From Pyronema omphalodes (Eukaryota > Ascomycota > Pezizomycetes > Pezizales > Pyronemataceae): 64,000 nt of DNA. The notes beneath the pieces are model-generated. The model searched no databases, was not told where the DNA came from, and saw only the letters and a program-made list of their open reading frames with translations. A program made the position numbers and the translations under genes. Location of the stretch: NCBI GenBank assembly GCA_024516155.1, contig JAJJXM010000014.1:682001-746000 (forward strand), in the 5' to 3' direction. Of this stretch, positions 11,421 through 21,885 are shown in pieces (the first letter of the stretch is position 1; each line of letters begins with the position of its first letter).

Positions 11421-13210
11421 ATGACCTCCCGAGCTTCCGTCGCAAAGAAAAAACCTGTCCCTCCGGACATACCCTCCCTCCCAACGCTCGCACCCGGCAA
11501 TCACGCTAGCGCAGAGCCGCACGCCATTGATCACGTGCACGAAATAATGAACCTCGACACCGACGTCAGCGAATACGAAGACGCATCCCCCACCCCCTCC
11601 CCCACTCGACGCGCATCCACCCCCGAACCCACTCCACGCAACCGAGCCCCCGCAATCACCTCCCCCAGGACCCTCCAATCCATCCGCCTCAAGACGATGG
11701 ACGCCTTTTCCGCGAACCCCCTCAAACGACCCGCACCGGCAACTTCGACCGCTCCGTCCCAACCGGACCTCGTGTACGGCGGAGGCATCCAAGACGCCCT
11801 CCGATCCGCGCAAAAAGCGAAAGAACCCGAAAACGTCACTGTCCCAGCTGCCATAGCCGAAAGACTCCTCTCGACAGTCGCAGTCTACGCCGACCAGGCA
11901 CGCATTAACGATCGCAAAACAAATGAACGTATCAACAAGGCGTTCCAGACCATGGACCGCGATAGAGCCACCATACGCGAAGTCCACGACATGCTCAGAA
12001 CCCTCCTCCCCAACTACAAGCCCACCCCCGATGCCCCTTCCCCCATCCCCAACCCCCCCACTGACGCCCAAACCGCTGACCTTGTGACTTACTGGAAGGC
12101 CCGATGCTTCGCAGCAGAGGAAGCCCTCACTAAACATAACATCCCCGTCCCACCTTCCCCAGCATCCCCCCCCCCCCGTCTGAAGCAGCATGGACAGCCC
12201 CGAATGTCCCAGGAAAGCTCTTCGGCACAACCAAAGTGACCTTACCCCAACAAACCCCCCCTGCCCCCAAAACCCCCCGCAACCCCGCCCCCGCCCACCG
12301 TAAAAACCCCCCCAACAACCAACCCCCGCGCCCTGTCCTCGTGCTTATCCCATGCCCTGACCCGGAAAATCTGACGGACGACATCAAAGTCCAGGTAGGT
12401 AATATGGTCAACCGCGCACTACGTGAAGCCGAGGCACCAACGACTGTCGCTGTAGTGACTGTGCGTAAGGGCCCCTCAGGTAACCTCCTCTTGTCTTTCC
12501 CCCCGAATGCAACCCACGATGAAATCTCCCAATTCCTCCCCGTCATGCATGAAGCTGTTCAAGCGGTACACATGACCCTAGAGCGCCCCAGAATTGCCGA
12601 AAAATGGCACAAGCTAGCGGTCCATGGCATCCCTCTGGATATATACCCTGATACGGCCGAAGGCATGGAAGCCCTCCAAAGCGCAATCGAGCGCAACAAC
12701 GCTGTGCTACTAGCCCAAACCCCCCGCTATATGACTCACCCCGACAAACGCGCAGGCAAGGCCGCATCCAGTGTGATGATCGCCCTGAAGACAGCTGAGG
12801 ATGCACAGCGTCTCAAGCGAGCAAAGGTCATCGTGAGATATGAGCCCCGGAAAGTCACCGACTATCACTCGGCCCGCCCCACTGACCAATGTCGCCGCTG
12901 TCTCCGCTTCGGTCACCACCACGCGATATGCCCCTCCACAAAAAGCCCCACCTGCGCCCTATGCGCCGAACCACACTCTACTGACCTCCATACATGCCCA
13001 CAATGCCCCAACCGTAAAGGGAAGGCATGCTCTCACATCCCCCTACAATGCGCCAACTGCAAGGAAGGCGACCACCCCGACACCAACCACCCCGCATATC
13101 ATCCCAAATGCCCGGCCCGCCTTGCTGTCGTCAAAGCAGCATGGGACAAAACCCGAGCACCCCGAACCACCCTGCATGAAAACACCACAGCCATGATGAC
13201 TGATTCATAA
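11421..13210 (+). pseudogene. LINE-1 ORF1 (Gag-like, CCHC zinc knuckles), one frameshift
   Basis: RNA-binding nucleocapsid-like protein of a Tad1-type LINE. The first frame runs 11421-12239 (272 residues, Pro/Ser-rich with a coiled-coil-like stretch). The second frame can be read from before 12236 to 13210. The join lies at a run of 12 C residues (12166-12177): reading the other frame across it continues sensibly (AAWTAPNVPGKLFGTTKV) into the second frame. That second part has the AVHGIPLD motif region typical of these proteins and zinc knuckles CRRCLRFGHHHAIC, CALCAEPHSTDLHTC and CANCKEGDH. The break is probably slippage or a base-count error in the C-run. Confidence 0.8.
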
Positions 13211-14090
13211 TCGGACATCTTCAGCAGCCACCATTCACATTGTCTGCCATAATATAAACAGGAGCACCAACGCCCTAAACACACTCCTCAACGCCACCGG
13301 CAACGCCGTAGACATAATCCTCATACAAGAAGCGAATATCAAAAATACCCAGTACTTGACCACTCACCCCAACTTTCTTACTCTCGTTCCCCCCTCCCCC
13401 CATGGAGCAACTGTCAGAACGGCGGCGTACGTTACACGTACAAACCCCTTCCTACACGTTACTCCCAGACCAGATATGAGCTCGGACCCTGACATGCAGG
13501 TGCTCGAAGTCTCCACCCCTCTCATTCCCACCTTTTACTTAATCAACATATATAATGAATGGGAACCCCATTCGAAGCAATACACCATCCCCTGCTCCCT
13601 CGCTACCCTCCCCCTGCCCAACAGATGCGTCATCACCGGAGACATGAACGCACACCATCCCCTCTGGAACAGTCACTACAAACAGGTGACCAGAGCAGAA
13701 GAATTGGTGACGCTGATAGAAGAGGAAGGATGGCAGCTCGCCAACACCCTTGACACCCCCACTTACCATTACAAGACAGGTCTCGGCTCCTCAGTATTGG
13801 ACCTCAGCCTATCCTCCCCCGCTATGACAAATGAAATCCAGAACTGGTGCACCGACGAGGAAGCTGCAACCGGTTCCGATCACGAAGTAATTCGTTTCCA
13901 GGTTCACTCGCAACACCCGGATATCGACTACACACAACAGCAACCCCGGCTCAATTGGAAACGGACAAACTGGGAAGAGTTCGCGGACACTCTACTCCAG
14001 CTCACAGCCCAGACGTCTCCCAGGTGGAAGACCCTCCGGGAGAACCCTACCCCATCAAACCTAGACGACTGGGCGGCCTCCCTCCAGCAC
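13200..14090 (+). pseudogene. LINE-1 ORF2, apurinic-type endonuclease domain
   Basis: AP-endonuclease-like nicking domain used for target-primed integration. Visible motifs are ILIQEAN (catalytic Glu), LINIYN, ITGDMNAHHPLWNS (Asp/Asn) and SDHEVIRF (final Asp-His). The frame is open from 13200, though no ATG stands near its beginning. A linker (WKRTNWEEF...) follows, and the frame is cut at 14090 by the Gypsy LTR before any reverse transcriptase motif. The later codons to 14240 in the same frame are LTR sequence. Confidence 0.85.
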
Positions 14091-14837
14091 TGTCAAAATC
14101 CGGCTACACACGGCCGACAGGCGATACAACCGTCGGATTGCTATGCAATCGGGTTCGGCTCTGGACTTCTAGGTGAGTTAGTCACGGGCTCAGGCAGTAC
14201 TTACCTTGTACACAGGATGTCCCTGCAGGGTTGCCTCTGATAGAATCGTCGGATGGGGATCTGGGTGGGGGGATAGGTGGGTATTCGGGATGGGTAAGTA
14301 TGTTGGGATGGGCTGGGTTTGCGGTCACGGTTTAGATGATAGAACTGCAGTGTGTAGATAGGATTGTGTAAATAGATAATTGATTGCGTACTAGACTAAT
14401 GAAATACAAATGCCCCCTTATATACCTTTGTCCCTGTGCTCATGTGATTTCCCAACTTATCTGACCCGCAGATATTCCATCCATCATGAGACACCCTTCG
14501 CTCCACCGTGACTCCCAAAACCTAACTAAAACACAATACAAACATAAACCAAAACATAATACAAAACATAACCAAAACATAATACAAAACATAAGCAAAA
14601 CACAATACAAAACATAAGCAAAACATATTCCAAACCTCGAGGAAACCCTCCTCGTTCCACCCCGCACTTACCCCCTTGTCCCTCGCTTAACCCTAACTCC
14701 TCTCGCCTAGCCCTAGCTCCACCTCTTCGCTTAAACCCTAACTGTGACGTACGCCATCCCCAGCGTCACACCCACGAACCACAGCCCAGCCGTGGTTACA
14801 ATCCCTCCCAGAAGCATATCCCTAGCGGTTCGTGACA
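14091..14837 (-). repeat. Gypsy 3' LTR
   Basis: Bounded by TGTCA... and ...TGACA as in the solo LTR. Contains the C-terminal codons of ORF3 (14731-14837) and an array of ATGTTTTGTATT-like units in the middle. Confidence 0.95.
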
Positions 14838-15669
14838 GTAGCTCCCCCCTCCAGGCCGAGACTCCGACGAGGCTTGTCTGAGGTTCCCCATGGGGACGAG
14901 GTCGGGGTTGTCGCTGCCGACGGCGATTGCGGTTCTGGCGGCGGCATCTGCCGGATAGTCGTTGGAGGCGGGGAGAGTCTCCTCCGAAACCAGTGCTGGA
15001 GTGCTCCGGCAACGAGGACCCCTCGAATGGCAGTGGGGTGTGGGTCGGCGGTGGCACCTCTTCCTTTCCAGTGGGTGGTCCGTAGAAAGAGAGGTTTATT
15101 GCGAGTCGTTCGGGGTCCCTGTTTGGAGACATGAGGTAGACAGGGACGTACCTCTTCTCCATCAAAGTCTCGCTCGAGGATTCCGAGGCCAGCTCGGGTG
15201 CTGTTGGTGGCTGTTCCCCGTTGGGGTGCTGCTGGTCTTTCTCCGGGACGGGGGTCGGTTCATCCGGTGTCGGAGCGGGAGTTGTCGTGGAGCGGGCAGG
15301 TCCTGTGGCGCCGCATCTGGCTTCATGGCCGTCCATGTTAACCAGAAACCCACAGTCGTAGCAGACCCTCTTTCCTCGCTGCCAGGCCCGACAGGCCTTC
15401 CGAACGTCCAGATGTTTCCTCCTGATCACAGCCTCTAACTCGGGATCGTGCGTCCGTCCGCAGTTGCATTCGTTGGTTCCTTTCCGCCCAGCGGTTGGAC
15501 AATAGTTGTAGTTTTCTTTCGATTGTCGATGTGTGGCGCAGTAGTCGTCGTAACAAAAGGTCCAGTGTTGGGCCTCGTGTGGGGGATACGTGGTTGTCGG
15601 TGATGGGGCATCCTGGCGGTACCAGCCGCCGGATTGTTGGTCGTTCTCGGGGTTTATGGGGCTAGCCAT
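14731..15669 (-). CDS. Gypsy ORF3, Cys/His-rich with LTR-encoded membrane helix
   Basis: A 312-residue frame after pol. I chose the ATG at 15669-15667 because it follows the pol stop (15675-15677) by only five bases in a strong AAACCATGG context, which suggests reinitiation. The frame itself is open upstream to 15765, overlapping pol in the -1 frame. The N-terminal part has a Cys/His array (WTFCYDDYCATH, CNCGRTH, VCYDCGF...C) that may bind zinc. The middle is Pro/Arg-rich. The last about 33 residues form a hydrophobic helix (MLLGGIVTTAGLWFVGVTLG) encoded inside the 3' LTR. Cys-rich accessory segments of this sort occur in other fungal Gypsy elements. Its role is unknown, and an envelope-like function is only speculation. 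Confidence 0.7.
   Translation of the reverse strand: MASPINPENDQQSGGWYRQDAPSPTTTYPPHEAQHWTFCYDDYCATHRQSKENYNYCPTAGRKGTNECNCGRTHDPELEAVIRRKHLDVRKACRAWQRGKRVCYDCGFLVNMDGHEARCGATGPARSTTTPAPTPDEPTPVPEKDQQHPNGEQPPTAPELASESSSETLMEKRYVPVYLMSPNRDPERLAINLSFYGPPTGKEEVPPPTHTPLPFEGSSLPEHSSTGFGGDSPRLQRLSGRCRRQNRNRRRQRQPRPRPHGEPQTSLVGVSAWRGELLSRTARDMLLGGIVTTAGLWFVGVTLGMAYVTVRV
14838..14852 (-). promoter_or_regulatory. Polypurine tract of the Gypsy element
   Basis: On the minus strand GGAGGGGGGAGC lies immediately before the 3' LTR. This is the usual place and composition of the primer for plus-strand DNA synthesis. Confidence 0.75.
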
Positions 15670-18600
15670 GGTTTTTACAACCTTGGGGCCGGTTTTCTTG
15701 GGTAGGTTGTGTGAAATCGTCGGATAGCGTCGGGGGAATTCGTGAAGTTCTCCGATGGGTACCAAGTTCGGTCGGGATCAGGGAATCCCGTCCAACGTAC
15801 ACGATACTGGAGTCGGTTTCGATGATAGCGGGAATCAACTATCTCCTCCACTTCCCATTCCTCTTCGTCCTCAATAACAATTGGTGGGGGAGGAGGTTGG
15901 ACGTGCCCGGGGATCGGTGTAAGGGTGGGTTGAGCCAGCTCGAGCAATGAGATGTGGAATACGGGGTGTATTTTCACACTGGCGGGGAGATCCAATTTAT
16001 ACGCTCTTGTCCCCACTCGCTCGAGGATGGTGTATGGTCCCATCAGCTTGTAATCCAACTTGCTGGATGGGCAAGTTGTCTTCACGTTTTTCCTCCGCAA
16101 CCACACCCTATCCCCCTCCCTGAGTACGGGATCCGGGTGTCTCTTCCGATTTGCCTGTTCTGCCTGGGCAGCCTGTGCATATCCGATTTCTGCCTGTAGT
16201 TCCCGGTGGAGGTTGGTGAGGGCTGAGACGTATTCCGCCACCTCCGGGAATCCTCCTTCTATTTTTCCTAGGCTGGGTGCGAACCGCGGATGATACCCAT
16301 AATTCGCGAAAAAGGGGGTTACCTTTGTTGTCTCGGATTGAGTGTTGTTATAGCAAAACTCCGCCATTGGGAGTAGCTTTTCCCAGTCGTCCTGCTGGTA
16401 ATTGCAGTACGCCCGCAGGTACTGTTCGAGGGTGGCGTTCGTGCGTTCGGTCTGTCCGTCGGTCTCGGGGTGGAATGCGGTGCTGAGCTTCCTTGACGTC
16501 CCCATTGCCCCCATCACTCGCTTCCAAAACGTCGAGGTGAATAGAGACCCGCGGTCGGAGACGATATCGTTAGGAAGTCCGTGGGCCCTGACCACATGCC
16601 TCAGGAATCCATCCGCCAGTTCCTTCGGCCCCATCGTATCCGCACAGGCCACGAAGTGAGCCATCTTCGTGAACCGATCCACAATTACCCATAGGGCGTT
16701 GTTTCCGCCTCTTGACGGCAGTCCAGTGATAAAATCCATGGACACCGAATCCCACGGCCTCGATGGTGGCTGTAAGGGCTTCAGGAGCCCGAAAGGAGCG
16801 TGCCTAACTGGCTTAATCCTCTTGCAGGTATCGCAGTGGTCTACGTATCGGTTGACATATTGGCGTTGCTGAGGCCAATAATAATTCCTACTGTTTAGCT
16901 CCAAGGTCCTCGCCCGCCCTGGGTGTCCCGCAACGAGTGCATCATGGTGGTCATGTAGGAGCCGTAGCCGCAACTCGTGGTCGTCTGGTACCCATATCAA
17001 CCCCTCATACAGTAACAGCCCCTCTCGTTCTTCGCAAAGTCCCAATGCCACCTTCCGGTCTATCTTCTCCCCAGTTCGTAATTTCCTTAATATCTCCTGT
17101 ATCTCCTGATCCTCCCTTGTTTTCTGTTGGATTTCTTTTAACAATTCCTCGTCGACCTGTATTTCCATGACCTCGGCAGAGTTGATCCAGAAGGTCTGCG
17201 GCGGCAAAAGAACTCGTTCCCTGTTCTGCCTGTGTTTCAGCTCCCCTTCCCAAGGAGAATCTCCTGATTCTCTCGATAGGATGTCGGGCTTTCCCGCCAG
17301 TTTGCCGGGTCGATACGTTATTGCGAAGTCGTAATTCGCCAACATTTCCGCCCACCTTGCCTGCCGTAGGTTTAGGTCTTTTTTTGTAGTCCAATATTCC
17401 AAATTTTTATGGTCCGTCAATATAGTAATCTTGTGTCGAGTATTCTTGCAGTAGGTACCCCATTTATTTAGCCCTTCAACTATGGCGAGGAGTTCTTTAT
17501 CGTGTATATCGTAATTTAATTCCGGGTCCTTCAGTTTGCGCGAGAAATATCCCAAGGGATGTAGGATGCCTTGGTCGTCCGGCTGCGAGCAGACTGCTCC
17601 GATGGCGTAATCCGACGCATCTGTCTCCAGGGTTAAGGGTTTTGTGGGGTCAAAATGTCGTAGGATAGGTTCAGAAATCATTGCCCGTTTCAGCTGTTCG
17701 AATGCTGATTTAGCCGCGTCGTCCCATTTCCATGTTACATCCTTCCTCGTCAGTTTTGTAAGAGGCGCCGTAATCTTGCTAAAATCCCGGATAAACCTCC
17801 TATAGAAGTTGGCGAACCCTATGAAACTCTGGATTCCCTTTACGTTTGTCGGTTCCCTCCATTCTGCCACTGCTCTTACCTTTTCCGGATCCATCCTTAT
17901 CCCCGTTGGTGAGATGATATATCCTAAGTACTCCGTCTCCGTGGTGTGAAACTCTCATTTTGAGGCCTTGAGCCTCAACTTTACCTTATCCACCCGTTCC
18001 AAAACCTTTCTCACATGTTGTTGGTGTTGCTGCAGATCATCCGAGTAGATGAGGATGTCGTCGAGGTATGCCAGACAGAAGATGTCTAGATAGTCGCTGA
18101 GGACCTCGTTCATCCACCTCTGAAAGGATGCTGGAGCGTTGGTAAGACCGAATGGCATGACCAAATATTCAAAAAGACCGTATTTCGTCCGAAAAGCGGT
18201 CTTCCATTCGTCTCCCTTTGCGATTCGCAGGTTATGATAGGCGTCCCGTACGTCGAGTTTCGTGTATATCTTTGCATTGGATAGTCGATCCAATGCTTCC
18301 CCTATCAACGGGAGAGGTGTTCTATCTTTCACTGTGATCTCGTTAAGCCCCCGATAATCCACACAGAGTCTTAGTGTGCCATCCTTCTTCTTCACAAAAT
18401 GAATCGGGGCCCCCGCCGGTGATGTCGAGCGGCGTATCCATCCCTTCTCCAGGCTCGTGTCCAAGTATTCTCTTAACGTTTTCAACCTTCCCTCGTCCAA
18501 TGCTCGAAGGGGTTCGAATGGTGGAACCCCTCCCTTGACCAACGGAATCCGATGGTCGTGATGGCGGTGTGGGGGTCGTCCCGACACTTCTTCCTTATCG

Positions 18601-18809
18601 AATACATGCAAGAAGTCGTGATATTCGACCGGAACAATGTCACCAGCCGAACGCGGGGTCGGTTCCTGCTGTTTGGCTGAACCCTGGGATACGGATTCCC
18701 GAACGGAGCCATACTGCCCATCCTGTAGCGATCCCATGGCGGCGTAAGCGATCCAGTCAAAGTTTCCTTCCGATTCCTCCTCATCTTCCCCATCTTCCTC
18801 GTTTCCATC

Positions 18810-19230
18810 GGCCTGCATTCGAAAAGGATCCTTTTCTGCACCATCCGGGATCCGTTTCCGTTCCTCCTTTTTTCCTTCCCCTTCCTTGGGCTGCATTCGA
18901 AAAGGGCCGTTCTGTGCAGTTCCCCGGGTCCGTTTCCGTTCCTCCTTTTCTTCTTTCCCTTCGGGCTGCATTCGAAAAGGATCGTTTTGTGCAGCATCCC
19001 GGGACTCTTTCCATTCCTCCTTTTTCCCGTCCTTTTCCTCAGTCTGCATTCGAAAAGGATCGTTTTGTTCGCTACCTTCGATCTCTTTTCGTTCCTCCTC
19101 CTCCTGGTCCTTCTCGACCCTTATTTGAAGAGGATCACCTTGTCCGTCTTCCCAGGTTCCTTGTAGCTCCTCTTCTTCTTCGTCCTTTCCCATGTCCTCC
19201 TCGAACTCCCTTCGAAGGAGATCATCTTGT
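18810..19230 (-). repeat. Tandem acidic repeat inside Gypsy pol
   Basis: About six imperfect units of roughly 75 bases between protease and reverse transcriptase. Each encodes a DPFRMQ-like core (NDPFRMQ, NGPFRMQ, KDPFRMQ) followed by Glu/Lys-rich sequence. Units are in frame and vary in length, as expected for expansion by unequal exchange. Confidence 0.85.
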
Positions 19231-19963
19231 GCCCCGACTTGGACCCTTCCTTGTTGCTCCTCTTCCCCCTCTCTTTCCTGGTCCTTTCCGATCCTTCTTC
19301 GCCACGGCGCCGCTTCTTGTTCCTTTTTCCTCGTTCTACTTCCCCAGGTTTCCTTCCTTTCTTCCCAACTTGCTTCGCATATTCTTTCTTCCCTGGCTGC
19401 GGCCTGCGCAGTGTCCAGTCGATATTGCTGAATAGCGTCGTTTTCCGTTACCGTGGTCGCGTGAGGTGAGGTCGAGGTCCCTAGGCACCTCTTAGCGCAA
19501 CGCGCCGAGTCGAACGTAACTCTTCCCTCGTTCCAGTCGATACTGGGGTTGTGCGTTCGGAGCCATGGAGGTCCCACAATGATAGGTGAGTTTCCAATCG
19601 TGATACAATGCAGCCGAATATCCTCCTGATGGTTGTTGATCTGTAATCTTACCATAGCTTCGTGGGTGACTGGCCCACTAGCTATCTCTCGTCCGTCCAC
19701 TGCCAACACCCTTCGTGGGACGTCCTTCTTTTTCAACGGAATCCCCACCTTTTCCGCATATTCCTTATCGATGAAGTTCTCCGTCGCTCCACAGTCCACC
19801 ATGGCCGTCGTGGTGTGTTCTCGATTATCTTTTCCTTTTATTACTACTTTCAATATGATCTTTTCATCTCGCCGGTATGGCCCTACGCTCGATATCATGT
19901 AGGCTGGTTCCGGATTGTCTGGTTCGGCGGAACTCTTCGTCCCCAGAAGTCCACCTTGTTTTT

Positions 19964-21046
19964 TTACTCCTGGGGATCCTCTTTTCCCGCTCTTTCTTCG
20001 ACTTGTTCCTCGTCGATGTTGGCTTCTGCCGCCCGGTACGTTCGTCGTTCCCCCATTGGTTTCTTGTGGGGGCATTTGGCGTCATAGTGGCCCGTTTTCC
20101 CGCAGTTGAAACACTCGTTGTTTTTTCGTCGTTTCTCTTCCTCGGTCCTATCCCTAGGCCTGCCCCTCCGAGTGGCATCCAGTTCCATCGGCTCGGGTTC
20201 CGAGAAGGTCGATCCCTGGTGGCCGTTCCTCGGATGGAAATTCTGGTACTGAGGTTCGAATCGGTTTCGCAGGGTCCGGAAATTGAACAGCCGGTTGTCC
20301 AATGCAATTGCTTTGTTTGCGAAATCGATTATCTTCGTCGGACGGGTCTCGAGGATGGCGAGTTGCCTTTGTACGTCCACATGAAGTCCATCGCTGAACT
20401 GATCAATGTAGATTTCGTCGTTGTAACGCAGGTCCGCGATGATTCTCTGGAACTCGGCCCAATACGCTGCGGCGGACCGATTTCCCTGACGGACATTTTT
20501 GAATTTCCTCCTCGCTACTTCCCTTGAATCCGCCTCTCCAAATGCTCTCGAGACGGCAGTCTTGAATGCCTCCCAGGTGGTGTACGTGCTCCTCCCCCTC
20601 TCGATGGAGGGTTCAATCCATGACCACGCATTTCCCCGGCACCGCGAACTGGCGTAATTAACCTTTTTAATATCACTGTCGAACCTGTTCGGTTCACAGT
20701 TGAACTTCAGCTCGCACTGAGTTAGGAAAGCCCGAAGCTTCGTCCTCTCGCCGTGATAGAGTTCGGGATCCTCGACCTTGGGATTACTGGTCGGAGAGGG
20801 TCGATAGGTGAGTTGTTGGAACAGTTGTTGAAGCTGCTCCTGGGTCATCACGACCGAGGGCGGCGTCATACCGCTCGTTCCCTGTTGAGAGGCCATTATG
20901 GAGGCTATGTCCTCGGGAATCTGTGCTGGTCCCGGTGAATCCGGAGTCTGTGGGCGGGATCGGTGTTCGGGGGTTACTGGGCTCGCTGGACCGGTGGCTT
21001 CCCTTTCGATAACCTCGCTCAGCTCCTGCAATCGGAACGGATCCAC
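19964..21046 (-). CDS. Gypsy gag
   Basis: Capsid/nucleocapsid precursor of 360 residues. It has the retrotransposon gag domain (LRAFLTQCELKF..., WSWIEPSIE, FGEADSREVARRKF) and one zinc knuckle CFNCGKTGHYDAKC. It overlaps pol by 112 bases in the -1 frame. Twenty-four bases before its stop is G GGA AAA (plus-strand 19982-19988), which fits the slippery heptamer rule. Slipping there continues as GKRGSPGVKKQ in pol. Confidence 0.93.
   Translation of the reverse strand: MDPFRLQELSEVIEREATGPASPVTPEHRSRPQTPDSPGPAQIPEDIASIMASQQGTSGMTPPSVVMTQEQLQQLFQQLTYRPSPTSNPKVEDPELYHGERTKLRAFLTQCELKFNCEPNRFDSDIKKVNYASSRCRGNAWSWIEPSIERGRSTYTTWEAFKTAVSRAFGEADSREVARRKFKNVRQGNRSAAAYWAEFQRIIADLRYNDEIYIDQFSDGLHVDVQRQLAILETRPTKIIDFANKAIALDNRLFNFRTLRNRFEPQYQNFHPRNGHQGSTFSEPEPMELDATRRGRPRDRTEEEKRRKNNECFNCGKTGHYDAKCPHKKPMGERRTYRAAEANIDEEQVEERAGKEDPQE
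19982..19988 (-). promoter_or_regulatory. Probable -1 ribosomal frameshift site, gag to pol
   Basis: The minus-strand heptamer GGGAAAA is in gag phase (G GGA AAA), matching X XXY YYZ, and lies inside the gag-pol overlap. The -1 reading joins gag to the protease frame. No downstream pseudoknot was worked out. Confidence 0.65.
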
Positions 21047-21139
21047 GGTATTGGTTGTTTCTTATTTTTTCTTAGTTGTGGTTGAAGCTCTTCGTGCTTC
21101 CTTAGTTGTATCGGGTGTCGTTCGGAGGACGCAATCAAA

Positions 21140-21885
21140 TGTCAAAATCCGGCTACACAGGCCGACAGGCGATACAACCGTCGGATTGCTATGCAATCGG
21201 GTTCGGCTCTGGACTTCTAGGTGAGTTAGTCACGGGCTCAGGCAGTACTTACCTTGTACACAGGATGTCCCTGCAGCGTTGCCTCTGATAGAATCGTCGG
21301 ATGGGGATCTGGGTGGGGGGATAGGTGGGTATTCGGGATGGGTAAGTATGTTGGGATGGGCTGGGTTTGCGGTCACGGTTTAGATGATAGAACTGCAGTG
21401 TGTAGATAGGATTGTGTAAATAGATAATTGATTGCGTACTAGACTAATGAAATACAAATGTCCCCTTATATACCTTTGTCCCTGTGCTCATGTGATTTCC
21501 CAACTTATCTGACCCGCAGATATTCCATCCATCATGAGACACCCTTCGCTCCACCGTGACTCCCAAAACCTAACTAAAACACAATACAAACATAAACCAA
21601 AACATAATACAAAACATAACCAAAACATAATACAAAACATAAGCAAAACACAATACAAAACATAAGCAAAACATATTCCAAACCTCGAGGAAACCCTCCT
21701 CGTTCCACCCCGCACTTACCCCCTTGTCCCTCGCTTAACCCTAACTCCTCTCGCCTAGCCCTAGCTCCACCTCTTCGCTTAAACCCTAACTGTGACGTAC
21801 GCCATCCCCAGCGTCACACCCACGAACCACAGCCCAGCCGTGGTTACAATCCCTCCCAGAAGTATATCCCTAGCGGTTCGTGACA
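21140..21885 (-). repeat. Gypsy 5' LTR
   Basis: Nearly identical to 14091-14837, with one base fewer. It differs in the membrane-helix codons by an ATG-to-ATA change, which would not affect ORF3 because ORF3 uses the other LTR. Confidence 0.95.

Larger units (their letters stand above)
11125..14090 (+). mobile_element. Tad1-like LINE-1, 5' part
   Basis: Begins where C2H2 homology stops and ends exactly at the Gypsy LTR. It carries a 5'UTR with a C-run (about 11150-11160), ORF1 and the endonuclease domain of ORF2. It is very C-rich compared with the AT-richer host DNA. The 3' part (RNase H to A-tail) resumes at 21886, but the reverse transcriptase between is missing. Confidence 0.85.
15675..20075 (-). 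pseudogene. Gypsy pol: protease, RT, RNase H, integrase, chromodomain; one stop
   Basis: One frame in two open parts, 20075-17955 and 17954-15675, separated by a single TGA (17955-17957) at a position between KASK and EFHTTETEYLGY where related elements have Cys. Domains in order: retropepsin (VDCGATENFID, with Cys where Ser/Thr is usual), an acidic tandem-repeat linker (about 18810-19230), reverse transcriptase (FVKKKDGTLRLCVDYRGLN, YLDD), RNase H (ETDASDYAIGAV, TDHKNLEYW), integrase (HHCC finger H...H...CDTCKR, then DFITGLP, SDRG, TERTN Asp-Asp-Glu) and a C-terminal chromodomain (VEEIVDSR...YRVRWTGF...TWYPSENF) that would direct integration to marked chromatin. Apart from the stop it is intact. 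Confidence 0.95.
14091..21885 (-). mobile_element. Chromodomain Ty3/Gypsy LTR retrotransposon
   Basis: Full-length element of 7.8 kb transcribed on the minus strand, in the order gag, protease-RT-RNase H-integrase-chromodomain, ORF3. The LTRs (14091-14837 and 21140-21885) differ at about four places in 747 bases, so it is young or was recently recombined. There is one nonsense codon in pol. The five bases outside each end (AGCAC and CAAAC) do not match, so no target-site duplication is present. The solo LTR at 59322 belongs to the same family. No TGG-type primer binding site is visible directly inside the 5' LTR. Confidence 0.95.
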
